64,000 nucleotides of DNA from the NCBI GenBank assembly GCA_042219835.1, contig JBHJMN010000007.1:114739-178738 (forward strand), read 5' to 3'. Positions 16,658-25,712 of this stretch are shown here, piece after piece (the first letter of the stretch is position 1; every line of letters begins with the position of its first letter). This DNA is from Paenibacillus_G elgii_A (GTDB lineage Bacteria; Bacillota; Bacilli; Paenibacillales; NBRC-103111). The notes below the pieces were generated by a model, which searched no databases, had not been told where the DNA came from, and saw only the letters and a list, made by a program, of their open reading frames with translations. The translations under genes and the position numbers were made by a program.

Positions 16658-18121
16658 ATGCAAAAATATGTTAAGAAGACGGTGGCCGTTTCGCTCTGCG
16701 TCGGCTTGATGGCGCCGACACTGGTTGCCTGCACGAAATCCGGCAGCGGGGACAACAAAAGTGAGAAAGTGCTTCGAATCGCAACCTCGGGATATGGCAA
16801 CGATGAGTATTTCCGCCAACGCTTCACCGAATTGTTCGAATTCGCGAATCCGAACATTAAGCTTGAAATCATCTCGACATCGGATGACCGTTACATGTAT
16901 GGCGGCCGGCCGGATCCGAAAGAAAAGCCGAAAGATCCGATGGATAAGCTCAAAGAAGTGATGACAGGCGATAGTCCGCCCGATGTCGTGATGGTTAGCC
17001 ACGAGCAGCTGCCGGAGCTGATCAGCAACAATATGCTGAAGCAGCTCGATCAGGACATCGCGAAGGACAAATTCGATACGTCCGATATCGTTCCTGCCGT
17101 CATCGAGGGCGTTAAAAAGGCGGGCGACGGCAAAATTTATGCACTGGCGCCGACCTTCAATTCTTCCGCACTTATTTACAATAAAAAAATATTCGATGAA
17201 GCCGGGGTTCAGTACCCGACCGACAAGATGACCTGGGATCAAATGTTCGATCTTGCCCGCAGATTGGCGAAAGGGGAAGGGGAGAACCGTAAATACGGCT
17301 TCTCGTTCTCGACGTACAACATGGGTGGTGACTTTTACTATGCGACACAAATGTATACGGCGCCGCTTGAACTCAAAACCTTTGACGATAAAGGCGAGAA
17401 GATGACCGTCGATTCCGATCAATGGGAAAAAGTGTGGAAAGCGCTGCTGCAGCTGAAAAGTGAGAAAATTTTGCCTGAGCCGGTCGACTTCTCCAAACGG
17501 CGCAATCCTGGACCTAACGAAGACTACAATCCGTTCATGGACGACGATTTCTTATCCGGCCGTGTAGGGATGTCTATCATCAACTACTATCAAATTGACC
17601 AGTATACGAACGTCATGAAAAATGCGGCGAATATCAAAGGGTTTACCCCGTTCGATTGGGATGTCGTTACGGTGCCTGTGCATCAGGAAGCGCCGGAATA
17701 CGGCGGCAACATCAGTGTGGACGGTCTGATGGGCATTAACGCCAAGGCCCAGAACGCCGAGGACGCCTGGAAATTTATCAAATTTATCAACAGCGAGGAA
17801 TGGGCCAAGCTGAAAGGCAGCAGCACCCACAATTTGGTATCGCGCCAAAAATACATCAAGCCGAAGGATGGTATGGAGTTCAATATCAAAGCGTTCACGA
17901 CACTGCTTCCTGCGCCAAGCCGGGACTACAAGGTTTATCGTGAAAAACCGGGCTTGTTTGAAGTGGAGCGCCTAGGCTCCCAAAAATTCCAGCAAGTCGC
18001 CGAGAATAAACTGCAAGTGCGCGATGCGCTCAAGCAATGGCAAACGGAAGGCGATGCGATTCTGCAAAAAATTAAAGAGAATCCGAATGCTCAGTTTGAT
18101 TCGATGATGCAGGGGGGATAA
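16658..18121 (+). CDS. Extracellular solute-binding lipoprotein, family 1
   Basis: 487 residues. Lipobox LVACTKSGSGDN after a hydrophobic segment marks a lipid-anchored surface protein. The rest resembles cluster D sugar-binding proteins: VLRIATSGYGNDEYFRQRFTE, PPDVVMVSHEQLPEL, YALAPTFNSSALIYNKKIF and INAKAQNAEDAWKFIKF, where helices and hinge are recognisable. GGGGGG-type ribosome binding site upstream. No MalF/MalG-type permeases are nearby; it is surrounded by exporter subunits and a secreted protein. It may therefore serve the export system as a receptor or chaperone, or have been recruited for sensing. Fold call is firm, role is inference. Confidence 0.82.
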   Translation: MQKYVKKTVAVSLCVGLMAPTLVACTKSGSGDNKSEKVLRIATSGYGNDEYFRQRFTELFEFANPNIKLEIISTSDDRYMYGGRPDPKEKPKDPMDKLKEVMTGDSPPDVVMVSHEQLPELISNNMLKQLDQDIAKDKFDTSDIVPAVIEGVKKAGDGKIYALAPTFNSSALIYNKKIFDEAGVQYPTDKMTWDQMFDLARRLAKGEGENRKYGFSFSTYNMGGDFYYATQMYTAPLELKTFDDKGEKMTVDSDQWEKVWKALLQLKSEKILPEPVDFSKRRNPGPNEDYNPFMDDDFLSGRVGMSIINYYQIDQYTNVMKNAANIKGFTPFDWDVVTVPVHQEAPEYGGNISVDGLMGINAKAQNAEDAWKFIKFINSEEWAKLKGSSTHNLVSRQKYIKPKDGMEFNIKAFTTLLPAPSRDYKVYREKPGLFEVERLGSQKFQQVAENKLQVRDALKQWQTEGDAILQKIKENPNAQFDSMMQGG

Positions 18122-18189
18122 GATGTCCCTTCTCAGCAAGAATGCGGGCAGTACGTTCGGAGTGAAACTCAACAAGGAGGAACAACAAG

Positions 18190-20400
18190 ATGAATTCTAA
18201 ACGCAAACGATATAAAACTTGTATAGTTCTACTGGCAGCCGTACTTGCCTTTGGGTCCGCGCTCCCCGCCTTTGCGGCGGAGGGCGGCGGCACGAACCCG
18301 CCTTCGGGAACAACGGCGACCATCTCAACAGGGACCGCTCCAGCGATCGGACAGGTAGCTCTTAACGCAAACAGCTATTTCGAGCTTAAAAATGTGGTCA
18401 TGATGCCGGAGCAAGGCAACAAAACCGTGACGTTCACCGTAGGGGTCCACAACGGAGCGACGACCGACCTGCAGTTCATCGATTACTGGCCGCAGCTAAG
18501 GACGAAAACCGGCAACCAAATTTCCGTTCGCGTCCTGCCGCAGGACAAGGATAAAAACCGCATCCCGGCCAAATCGAGCCAAGACATCAGCTTTTACGCA
18601 ACGGTGAACGAATCGACGGATTTGAAGGATCTTATTTTTGAAATTATCAAATGGGACTTTGGCATGCCGGAGGCGGGTTTTAAGCGAAAAATCGGAGAGG
18701 TGAGCGTTCCTGGCAACTATTCCGTCGTTACGCCGGCCGGTAAAGCACATACGATTCAAATGGCAAGCAATCCGGTCAAAGCCAGCATCAAAAAAGTGTT
18801 GATGAGCAAGAACGAGAAAAATTATACTCCAACCATCGTGCTTAATCTGGAAAACGTAGGCTCGAAGAGCGTGGCGGTGCCCGGATATCAATATTTGCTT
18901 CGCACAAGCGAAGGGTATATGTATCCACTTGACGCCAAGGCGGTAAAAGATTTGACCATCAATCCGCAAACGAACAAGGATATCGATCTTACGGGCTCCG
19001 TTCCCGTTTCCGTCTCAAAGGAAGGCTGGCAGCTTGTGATCGTTCAAGACGCGCAGGATTTGAAGCGGAATCTGCCAATCGCCTTCTTCGCTTTACCGGC
19101 CGTATCGGATAAGGACGGGGGGGATACAGGCAAAGCTTTGAGCTTCACGAACAAATCGGGTACTTACACGGCTAAGCTGAATACGGTCCAACGTCTGCCT
19201 TGGGAGGACCAGGATATTTTGACCGCAGGATTTACGCTTTCCAACAAAGGCCCGGAGGCGCTTCCGATTCCGGATCTGACAGGGTACTTCAAGCTGGATG
19301 ACAACGTGAAGGTGGAAGCGAAGCTGGTCCGGACGGATAATGTCATCGGTCTGGCCCCGAATGCGGAAGCACAATTCCAACTTATCGGTAAAATTCCTTA
19401 CACGTCGCAATTCGGCAAGGTTAAGTTTGTGCTGCAAGAGAAAACGGTCAGCAGCAGCGGTGATGGCAAGGCAGACCAGCAGACGGCGGCGAGCGATTTG
19501 CTAGAATTCGTACACCGCTCGGAGATGATGAATATTCCTTATAATAACTTCGGTGAAACCTACAAAGTGACTAATGTGGGCCGCAGCTTAAGCTACAAGG
19601 TGCGCTCTGTCACTACATATCCAGGAGAAACGGCCGATACGTTTACCGCTCTTCTCGAAGTAAGCAATTTGGAAACTAGAACATCGGACATCTCGAAGCT
19701 GGTGGGTTATTTCAAGACAGCCCAGGGAAGATATTATCCTGCGACTATTTCGGAAATCAAGTCAAAAGTCAGTCCGGAAGGAAAGGCGCTATTCCTGCTT
19801 TCGACCAATATTTCCAGAGGGTTCCCTACCTCTGGCATGAACGTAATCATCGGAGAAGGCGTTACTGAAGGCAAATTGACCGAAGCGGATAAAAAACCGG
19901 ATGCTTATGTCAACGCCGTAGCTTATTGGCTGCCGCAAGAAGATTTTACGGTCAAGCAAGACTTCAAAAATATAGATCTCGTACCTTACCAGCTATCGCT
20001 TGGTAATATTCGCACCTCAATCGATGAAAGACGCGTAAGTCTCAAATTTAACTATGAGTTGATCAAAGATTTGATGATGATCACGAACATGGACGGACGC
20101 AAACTGATCATTGAGCTTAATGACGAGGACCAGAAAATTAAATTCTCTAAAGAATTTTCTTTCAAAGACTTCGACGGGGGAGCGCCTGATAAACAGGGTG
20201 CGGCCAGCGGTCAGCTTGATCCGAAGGACAAGATCGTCGTCGGCAAGTATAAGGATTTGGAAATAGAAGCAGTGGATAGCGATGTGAAATTTAAAATCAT
20301 TCATGTGAAAAAATTCAAACTCAATATCTACGATTCGTTCCAAGGGCAAAAGAAATTGATCGCCACCAGAGAAATCAATTGGTTTGAACCCACGGAATAA
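18190..20400 (+). CDS. Large secreted repeat protein (export-cluster protein A)
   Basis: 736 residues with a Sec signal peptide (cleavage near SALPAFAA, residue 30). Four beta-rich repeats of roughly 100-120 residues can be traced at about 55-160, 185-300, 315-420 and 455-560. Each has a hydrophobic strand, then a segment such as VAVPGYQYLLRTSEGYMYPL and a later basic/polar edge strand, suggesting Ig-like folds. A distinct C-terminal domain follows at about 590-736. Repeat 2 and the C-terminal domain match the secreted protein at 25713. AAGGAGG precedes the ATG. It ends the ABC export block, with a terminator after it. No catalytic motif is visible; a structural, binding or cell-wall role is likely. 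Confidence 0.8.
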   Translation: MNSKRKRYKTCIVLLAAVLAFGSALPAFAAEGGGTNPPSGTTATISTGTAPAIGQVALNANSYFELKNVVMMPEQGNKTVTFTVGVHNGATTDLQFIDYWPQLRTKTGNQISVRVLPQDKDKNRIPAKSSQDISFYATVNESTDLKDLIFEIIKWDFGMPEAGFKRKIGEVSVPGNYSVVTPAGKAHTIQMASNPVKASIKKVLMSKNEKNYTPTIVLNLENVGSKSVAVPGYQYLLRTSEGYMYPLDAKAVKDLTINPQTNKDIDLTGSVPVSVSKEGWQLVIVQDAQDLKRNLPIAFFALPAVSDKDGGDTGKALSFTNKSGTYTAKLNTVQRLPWEDQDILTAGFTLSNKGPEALPIPDLTGYFKLDDNVKVEAKLVRTDNVIGLAPNAEAQFQLIGKIPYTSQFGKVKFVLQEKTVSSSGDGKADQQTAASDLLEFVHRSEMMNIPYNNFGETYKVTNVGRSLSYKVRSVTTYPGETADTFTALLEVSNLETRTSDISKLVGYFKTAQGRYYPATISEIKSKVSPEGKALFLLSTNISRGFPTSGMNVIIGEGVTEGKLTEADKKPDAYVNAVAYWLPQEDFTVKQDFKNIDLVPYQLSLGNIRTSIDERRVSLKFNYELIKDLMMITNMDGRKLIIELNDEDQKIKFSKEFSFKDFDGGAPDKQGAASGQLDPKDKIVVGKYKDLEIEAVDSDVKFKIIHVKKFKLNIYDSFQGQKKLIATREINWFEPTE

Positions 20401-20416
20401 GATTTTCACTTTTTTG

Positions 20417-20464
20417 AAACCGCTGCTGTATCAGTTTCGTAAAACTGTGCAGGAGCGGTTTTTT
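20417..20464 (+). terminator. Terminator closing the ABC export block
   Basis: AAACCGCT pairs with AGCGGTTT across a partly paired loop, with TTTT following. Confidence 0.75.
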
Positions 20465-20517
20465 GCTGGGAACTCAGTTACTTCTATGAATAATTGGCTA
20501 AATGTTCATTGGGGGGA

Positions 20518-20578
20518 TTGACAGGTTTTTCAAGACGATTTATGTTATTTACGTTAACAACATTCTTAACGATGTTAA
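20518..20578 (+). promoter_or_regulatory. Sigma-A promoter with overlapping inverted-repeat operator for the GbsR-like gene
   Basis: TTGACA at 20518-20523 and TATGTT at 20541-20546 are separated by 17 bases. Just downstream, 20554-20578 is an inverted repeat with arms TTAACA and TGTTAA (9 of 12 symmetric pairs) placed over the transcription start, as expected for an autorepressor site. Confidence 0.6.
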
Positions 20579-20599
20579 TACTAAACTAAGGAGAAGACA

Positions 20600-21109
20600 A
20601 TGAGTAAACCGCATCTCTCGTTTGGTGAATGTAAATGGACGGTCACCCAACAAATGTCCCGGGCGTTTGAGCTGGAAGGATTCAGCCCGCTTGTCGGGAA
20701 AATATTCAGCCTGCTTTTATTCGCGCCCAAACCTGTCAGCCTGCAGGAAATGGCCGACCAGCTTGGCGTGACGAAAGCGGCCGTCAGCGTCCAGGTCCGT
20801 GCGTTGGAGAAATACTCCTTGTGCCAAAAAGTTCCGATGAGAAGCGATCGTAAGGACTACTATTACCTATCCGACGATTTCACACTGACCAGCATGAGGA
20901 CAAGCAAACAAAAAATCGAATCGATTACCAGGCAATGCGAAGAAATGCTGTTTGCCCTTAAAGGAATGTCTCAGATCGATGAGACCGAAAAAGAGTCCTT
21001 TGAGGTTTCCAAACGAAGATTTGCGGAAGCTTCCGCCATGTACCGAATGTATTTATCGCGATTGGAGGGAATCGAAGAGGAGTGGAGCAGATCAAGAGAG
21101 CAGCTATAA
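20600..21109 (+). CDS. GbsR/MarR-family transcriptional regulator
   Basis: 169 residues. A winged helix-turn-helix spans about 25-95: PKPVSLQEMADQLGVTKAAV and SVQVRALEKYSLCQKVPMR, followed by the wing DRKDYYYLSDDF. This order is typical of the GbsR branch of MarR regulators, whose members repress osmolyte and export genes. A C-terminal helical dimerisation part follows. TAAGGAGAAG precedes the ATG. It lies directly upstream of the RND pump operon and has an inverted repeat on its own promoter, so it probably controls itself and the pump. Ligand unknown. Confidence 0.85.
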   Translation: MSKPHLSFGECKWTVTQQMSRAFELEGFSPLVGKIFSLLLFAPKPVSLQEMADQLGVTKAAVSVQVRALEKYSLCQKVPMRSDRKDYYYLSDDFTLTSMRTSKQKIESITRQCEEMLFALKGMSQIDETEKESFEVSKRRFAEASAMYRMYLSRLEGIEEEWSRSREQL

Positions 21110-21274
21110 ACAATTAGACGAAAGACGAGGCCTGGATTTTTTTATGTCATGACTTTTTTCACCTTACAGCCGTTAACGAACCAAGCTATACTGAAAAAAG
21201 ATGTGTGGAAAATGAAGGGGTAACAGGAATTGCCTCGTCTAAGTAGTCAGCAATCGTAATGGAGGAGTAGAGAG

Positions 21275-24200
21275 ATGAAATCATTAACAAACTTTTCGAT
21301 GAAGAACATCGCGGCAATAATGATTATGATGCTGATGTTGTTTATCGGCGGTACCTATGCGGCTACCACCGTGAAGATGGAGATGATGCCGAGTATTACG
21401 CAAACGCAATTTGATGTTATGACCCAGTATACAGCTCCTCCTAAGGATGTGTTGGAACTGGTAACCAAGCCCATCGAGAAGGCGGTGGCTGGGCTGGACG
21501 GCATTAAAACTTTAAAGTCAACCTCCAGCGATAACTCCTCCACGATCACGGTTCAATTGCAGCGAGGGAAGAAAATCGAGGATGCCAAAAGGGAAGCCGA
21601 AGGCTTGCTTGCGAACGTAAAGCTGCCCCAAGGCGCGGAAAAACCGAAAATTCAGAACTCAGCTGCCGAAGCGAGTGCCGTTGCCTATCTCTCGATGTAC
21701 GGCGAGAACAATACAAGCCAACAAGAATTGGATAAATTTTACAAGGATATCGTCAAGCCGGGCTTTACTACGATCAAAGGCGTTGACCGCGTCGAGGGCT
21801 TCGGCAATAAGGATGCGCTTTTGACACTAAAGTTGAACAGCAACGCCATCATCAACTATGGACTGACACCGGGTCAGGTGTCCCAAAGCATCCAGTCGGC
21901 CATTTTGTCGAGTCCCGCCGGAGTGGTCGACTTAAACGGCAACAGTCAGATGGTACGCGTAAAGAGCGATCTGGACACGATTTACAACTTAGAGAACATG
22001 AAGATTACGTCGCCTGGAGGAGAAACGCTTCTTCTGAAAGATATCGCCAAAGTTGAAGCTATTTCCGAGTCCAGATTCTTTGCGCGCCTCGACGGCAAGC
22101 CGGCCATCGGAATCACGGTCTTTAAAACCAAGAGCACCAACGACGTGAAATTAACTAACGAAGTGGACGCTTTAATCGCCCAGTGGAAGCAGCAATATCC
22201 CAACATTGCGTTTAAATCGCTCTTTGTTACATCGACCTTGATTAAAGAATCCATTAACGGGATGGTTAAAGAAGGAGTGCTCGGCGCTCTGCTTGCCTCC
22301 ATTATGATCCTGCTCTTCCTTAGAAACTTTCGGATGACCATCATCGTTTTGGTCTCTATCCCGTTATCTTTGTTAATCACGCTGCTCATCATGGTCCCGT
22401 TGGACATTTCGCTCAACATTATGACGCTTGGCGGGATCACGATCGCCATCGGGCGTGTTGTGGATGATAGTATCGTAGTCATCGAGAATATTTACAGCGA
22501 GCTTGTGAAGGTTCACGAACGCGGCGAATCGGTCATCAAGAAGGCGACCGCTCAAGTGTCTTCAGCCATTACTTCTTCTACGCTTACAACCGTTGGGGTA
22601 TTCGCTCCAATCGCCTTTGTCAGCGGTGAAATTGGGGATGTATTCCGACCGTTTGCCATTACGCTGTCCGTTGCTTTGTTGGCTTCGCTGCTGGTAGCCG
22701 TGACCGTTATACCGATGCTTGCCAAGCTGCTCGTGCTGCGTTCCAAAAATATTAAGGTTCACGACGAAACGCAAGTCGGCAAAGTGTCAGGCGCTTATTT
22801 GAAAGCCCTGAAATGGTCTCTAAACAACCGAAAGAAGACGATGCTGCTTTCCTTGCTGGTGTTTGTTGTGGCTATTGCAGGGACGGTTCCTTTTCTGGCG
22901 AAGGAGTTTATGCCTTCCAGCAATTCGGATAAACAAATGATTATTTTTATCACAATGCCTCGGGAAACTTCGATTGCTTCCAATGATTTAAAAATGCAGG
23001 AAATCGAGGCGATGATGCGCGAAACGAAAAACGAAGCGGGAGAGCCCGCTTTCGAATACATGCAATCTAATATAGGCGCTGGTAATGCGGACTATCGCTT
23101 AGAGCATATAAGTTATACTATTGGTGCGGCTTCGCAGGGAACGAACGCCAAGAAATTGCTGAATGAAACGAAGGAAAAAATACTGTACTTGCTTCCCAAA
23201 GGCTCTGAGGTAAATGGCATGCTGCTTAGCGGCGAAGGTGGAGGCGGTAATGACTTCATCTATATGCTTAAAGGCGACGACTTGAATTTACTTAAGCAGG
23301 GCGCCAAGCTGGTGAAGGAGAAGCTTAAGGAAATTCCGGAATTCCGCGATATTAAAGACAGCTTGAGCGAATCGAAGAACGAAGTGGAAGTCGCTGTAGA
23401 TCAAAATAAGGCCAGACTATACAATTTGTCTTCCGGAGAAATCGTCGGAACCGTGAATTCTTGGCTGAGAGAGGAAAAGATCGGAGACCTGAAATTCGAC
23501 AATACGACATTCTCCACCAAGATCATGCTGGACAAGAGCTTCAAAGACTCCATCGACAAGATCGGAAATTTCCTGATCAAGACACAATCAGGGACAACCG
23601 TCAAGCTAAATGAGGTAGCCAAGATTCGGCAAATTGAAGCTCCGGCGTCGATTACCCGGGATCAGCAGGTTCAATACGTAGAGGTAACGGCGAAGATCGA
23701 ATCCAAGGACAAGGGCGGCGTTAGTATCAAAGCGGCCGAAATGCTACAATCCGTGGAACTTCCGCCGGGAGTTCGGGTTGAAGTCAAAGGGGCGTCCGAT
23801 GATATTCAGAAAAACTTCACAGAAATGTTCGTAGCTATGATCGTTTCCATCTTTATTGTCTATCTGATCATGGTTCTGTCTTTCGGAAATGCCAGTGCGC
23901 CGTTCGCGATTTTGTTCTCCCTTCCGCTTGCGGCGATCGGAGGCTTGCTTGGATTGATCCTTACCGGGGAATCGCTCAACATTACCTCGTTGATCGGGTT
24001 CCTGATGCTGATCGGTGTCGTAGTTACTAATGCGATCGTTCTTATTGAACGCGTGCAGCAGCTGGAGGAAGAAGGAAAGTCTGTACGCGACTCCCTTGTG
24101 CTAGGGAGCTTATCCCGTCTTCGTCCGATTATTATGACCGCAGGGGCTACCATTGTTACCCTGTTGCCGCTGGCTCTTGGGTTCTCCAAAGGAGCACTCA

Positions 24201-24373
24201 TTTCTAAAGGCTTGGCCGTTGTCGTTATCGGCGGATTGACCACCTCGACTGTGCTTACGCTGATTGTTGTGCCGGTCGTGTACGAAATGATCTACAATAC
24301 CAAGACTCGCCTTGGCCGCTTGTTCGGAAATAAGACTTCGGAATCTAAGTCAACGCCGGTGACGGATGCTTAA
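21275..24373 (+). CDS. RND efflux transporter, HAE-1/SwrC-like
   Basis: 1032 residues with the twelve-helix, two-large-loop architecture of AcrB-type pumps. The first hydrophobic segment is IMIMMLMLFIGGTYA, and FRNFRMTIIVLVSIPLSL lies in the middle. The proton relay motif GRVVDDSIVVIENI in TM4 (aspartates near 396-397) is present. In TM10 the position of the AcrB relay lysine is occupied by threonine (GVVVTNAIVLIE, near 918), as in a subset of Gram-positive homologues. SwrC of Bacillus subtilis exports surfactin, so a lipopeptide or amphiphile is a plausible substrate. GGAGGAG sets the start. The adaptor gene follows 52 bp later. Confidence 0.92.
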   Translation: MKSLTNFSMKNIAAIMIMMLMLFIGGTYAATTVKMEMMPSITQTQFDVMTQYTAPPKDVLELVTKPIEKAVAGLDGIKTLKSTSSDNSSTITVQLQRGKKIEDAKREAEGLLANVKLPQGAEKPKIQNSAAEASAVAYLSMYGENNTSQQELDKFYKDIVKPGFTTIKGVDRVEGFGNKDALLTLKLNSNAIINYGLTPGQVSQSIQSAILSSPAGVVDLNGNSQMVRVKSDLDTIYNLENMKITSPGGETLLLKDIAKVEAISESRFFARLDGKPAIGITVFKTKSTNDVKLTNEVDALIAQWKQQYPNIAFKSLFVTSTLIKESINGMVKEGVLGALLASIMILLFLRNFRMTIIVLVSIPLSLLITLLIMVPLDISLNIMTLGGITIAIGRVVDDSIVVIENIYSELVKVHERGESVIKKATAQVSSAITSSTLTTVGVFAPIAFVSGEIGDVFRPFAITLSVALLASLLVAVTVIPMLAKLLVLRSKNIKVHDETQVGKVSGAYLKALKWSLNNRKKTMLLSLLVFVVAIAGTVPFLAKEFMPSSNSDKQMIIFITMPRETSIASNDLKMQEIEAMMRETKNEAGEPAFEYMQSNIGAGNADYRLEHISYTIGAASQGTNAKKLLNETKEKILYLLPKGSEVNGMLLSGEGGGGNDFIYMLKGDDLNLLKQGAKLVKEKLKEIPEFRDIKDSLSESKNEVEVAVDQNKARLYNLSSGEIVGTVNSWLREEKIGDLKFDNTTFSTKIMLDKSFKDSIDKIGNFLIKTQSGTTVKLNEVAKIRQIEAPASITRDQQVQYVEVTAKIESKDKGGVSIKAAEMLQSVELPPGVRVEVKGASDDIQKNFTEMFVAMIVSIFIVYLIMVLSFGNASAPFAILFSLPLAAIGGLLGLILTGESLNITSLIGFLMLIGVVVTNAIVLIERVQQLEEEGKSVRDSLVLGSLSRLRPIIMTAGATIVTLLPLALGFSKGALISKGLAVVVIGGLTTSTVLTLIVVPVVYEMIYNTKTRLGRLFGNKTSESKSTPVTDA

Positions 24374-24425
24374 AAATGCATTTCATTTAGATAGAGAGTG
24401 CCTAAGGGAAAAGGAGAATCAGCCC

Positions 24426-25682
24426 ATGAATCCGATCATGTCAAAATCTTTCAAGCAAAGTACCAAAGTAATGGGGGCCGTCGTTATTTCGGCGGCGCTC
24501 CTCGCCGGTTGCGGCTCACAGCCGGAAGCTGCTCCGGCGGCTGCCAATGCGTCAGACCCCCAGCTCAAGCCGGTTAAAGTCGCAAAGGTGGAGAAGAATA
24601 GGATCGGGGATCCGTTGGAGCAGGTTGCCGATATCGTTTCTTCCATCCAGGTTGACGTCGTGACCAAGGCAGGCGGAGACGTTATGGAAGTATTGAAGAA
24701 ACGCGGCGATATGGTGGAAAAAGGCGATGTGATTTTCCGCATGGACCCGACAGATGTGAAGCTTAAAAAGGAAAAAGCACAGATTGATGTTTCAAGCAGT
24801 CAGCAGCAGTTGGAAAAATCCAGACAAGAATTGGTCAACAGCAAGCAAGAGATGAAGAATGGAATCAAGAAGCTGGAAGATTCCATTAAAGAGACCGAAA
24901 AGAACTATAACAAAATGCGTAATGATTACGATCTGGGTCTGGTTACAAAATTCCAGCTTGAGCAAATGGAAACGCAGCTTAACAATCTTAAGCTCGAACT
25001 GGAAAACAACCGAAACAAGCTGAAGACGCTGGAAGCGACGAACTCCTTGGCCCCGTTGGAGCAATTGTTGGAATCTTCGAATCTTTCGATTCGTGAAGCC
25101 GATCGGACGCTAGGTCATATGGAAGTGAAAGCGACGGTTAGCGGCGTCTTAACCGATATGCCGATTGAAGTGGGCATGTCGTTGAACGCCGGTTTTCCAT
25201 CCGGCAAGATACAGCAACTCGATCCGATTAAAATCCGGGCGGAGCTGACCGAGGAGACGGCCAATTTGGTGCGCGGCAAGCAGGAACTGACGTTTTACGT
25301 CCCGGGCGTGCTTGACAAGACTAAAGCTAAAGTCAAATATTTGGCTGATGTCATGAGCGCCAATGCCAAGTCTTACACGTTGGAGCTTGAGTATCCGAAC
25401 GCCGAGCGCAAGCTTAAGCCCGGCACGAAAGCCCAGATTCTTATGACGGAAGAAATCGATCAGATGGTTGTTACAGTTCCTAGCACAGCCGTTGTACGTG
25501 AAGGCGGGGATACGTTTGTTTTCGTGCTCGTAGGCGATACGGCGGAAAAACGCAAAGTGGCTTTAGGCCGTCTGAACGAGACGATCCAAGAAGTGCGGTC
25601 TGGTGTCAACGAAGGAGAACAGCTCATCATTTCAGGTCAGAACCAATTGAAAGACAAAGAGAAAGTCCAGCTGGCCAAGTAA
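24426..25682 (+). CDS. RND-type periplasmic adaptor lipoprotein
   Basis: 418 residues. Lipoprotein signal (VVISAALLAGCGSQ), then lipoyl half (VDVVTKAGGDVMEVLKKRGD), a long coiled-coil hairpin around 120-215 rich in Glu/Lys/Gln (SSQQQLEKSRQELVNSKQEM), second lipoyl half (GHMEVKATVSGVLTDMPIEV) and beta-barrel/membrane-proximal domains ending in LIISGQNQLKDKEKVQL. The HlyD/AcrA order is complete. AAGGAG lies ten bases before the ATG at 24426; a longer in-frame start exists but lacks support. It sits between the RND pump and secreted protein B, forming the second export block. In a Gram-positive it would link the pump to the cell wall side. Confidence 0.9.
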   Translation: MNPIMSKSFKQSTKVMGAVVISAALLAGCGSQPEAAPAAANASDPQLKPVKVAKVEKNRIGDPLEQVADIVSSIQVDVVTKAGGDVMEVLKKRGDMVEKGDVIFRMDPTDVKLKKEKAQIDVSSSQQQLEKSRQELVNSKQEMKNGIKKLEDSIKETEKNYNKMRNDYDLGLVTKFQLEQMETQLNNLKLELENNRNKLKTLEATNSLAPLEQLLESSNLSIREADRTLGHMEVKATVSGVLTDMPIEVGMSLNAGFPSGKIQQLDPIKIRAELTEETANLVRGKQELTFYVPGVLDKTKAKVKYLADVMSANAKSYTLELEYPNAERKLKPGTKAQILMTEEIDQMVVTVPSTAVVREGGDTFVFVLVGDTAEKRKVALGRLNETIQEVRSGVNEGEQLIISGQNQLKDKEKVQLAK

Positions 25683-25712
25683 CCCGCCGCGGACTGACAG
25701 GAGGAAAATCAA

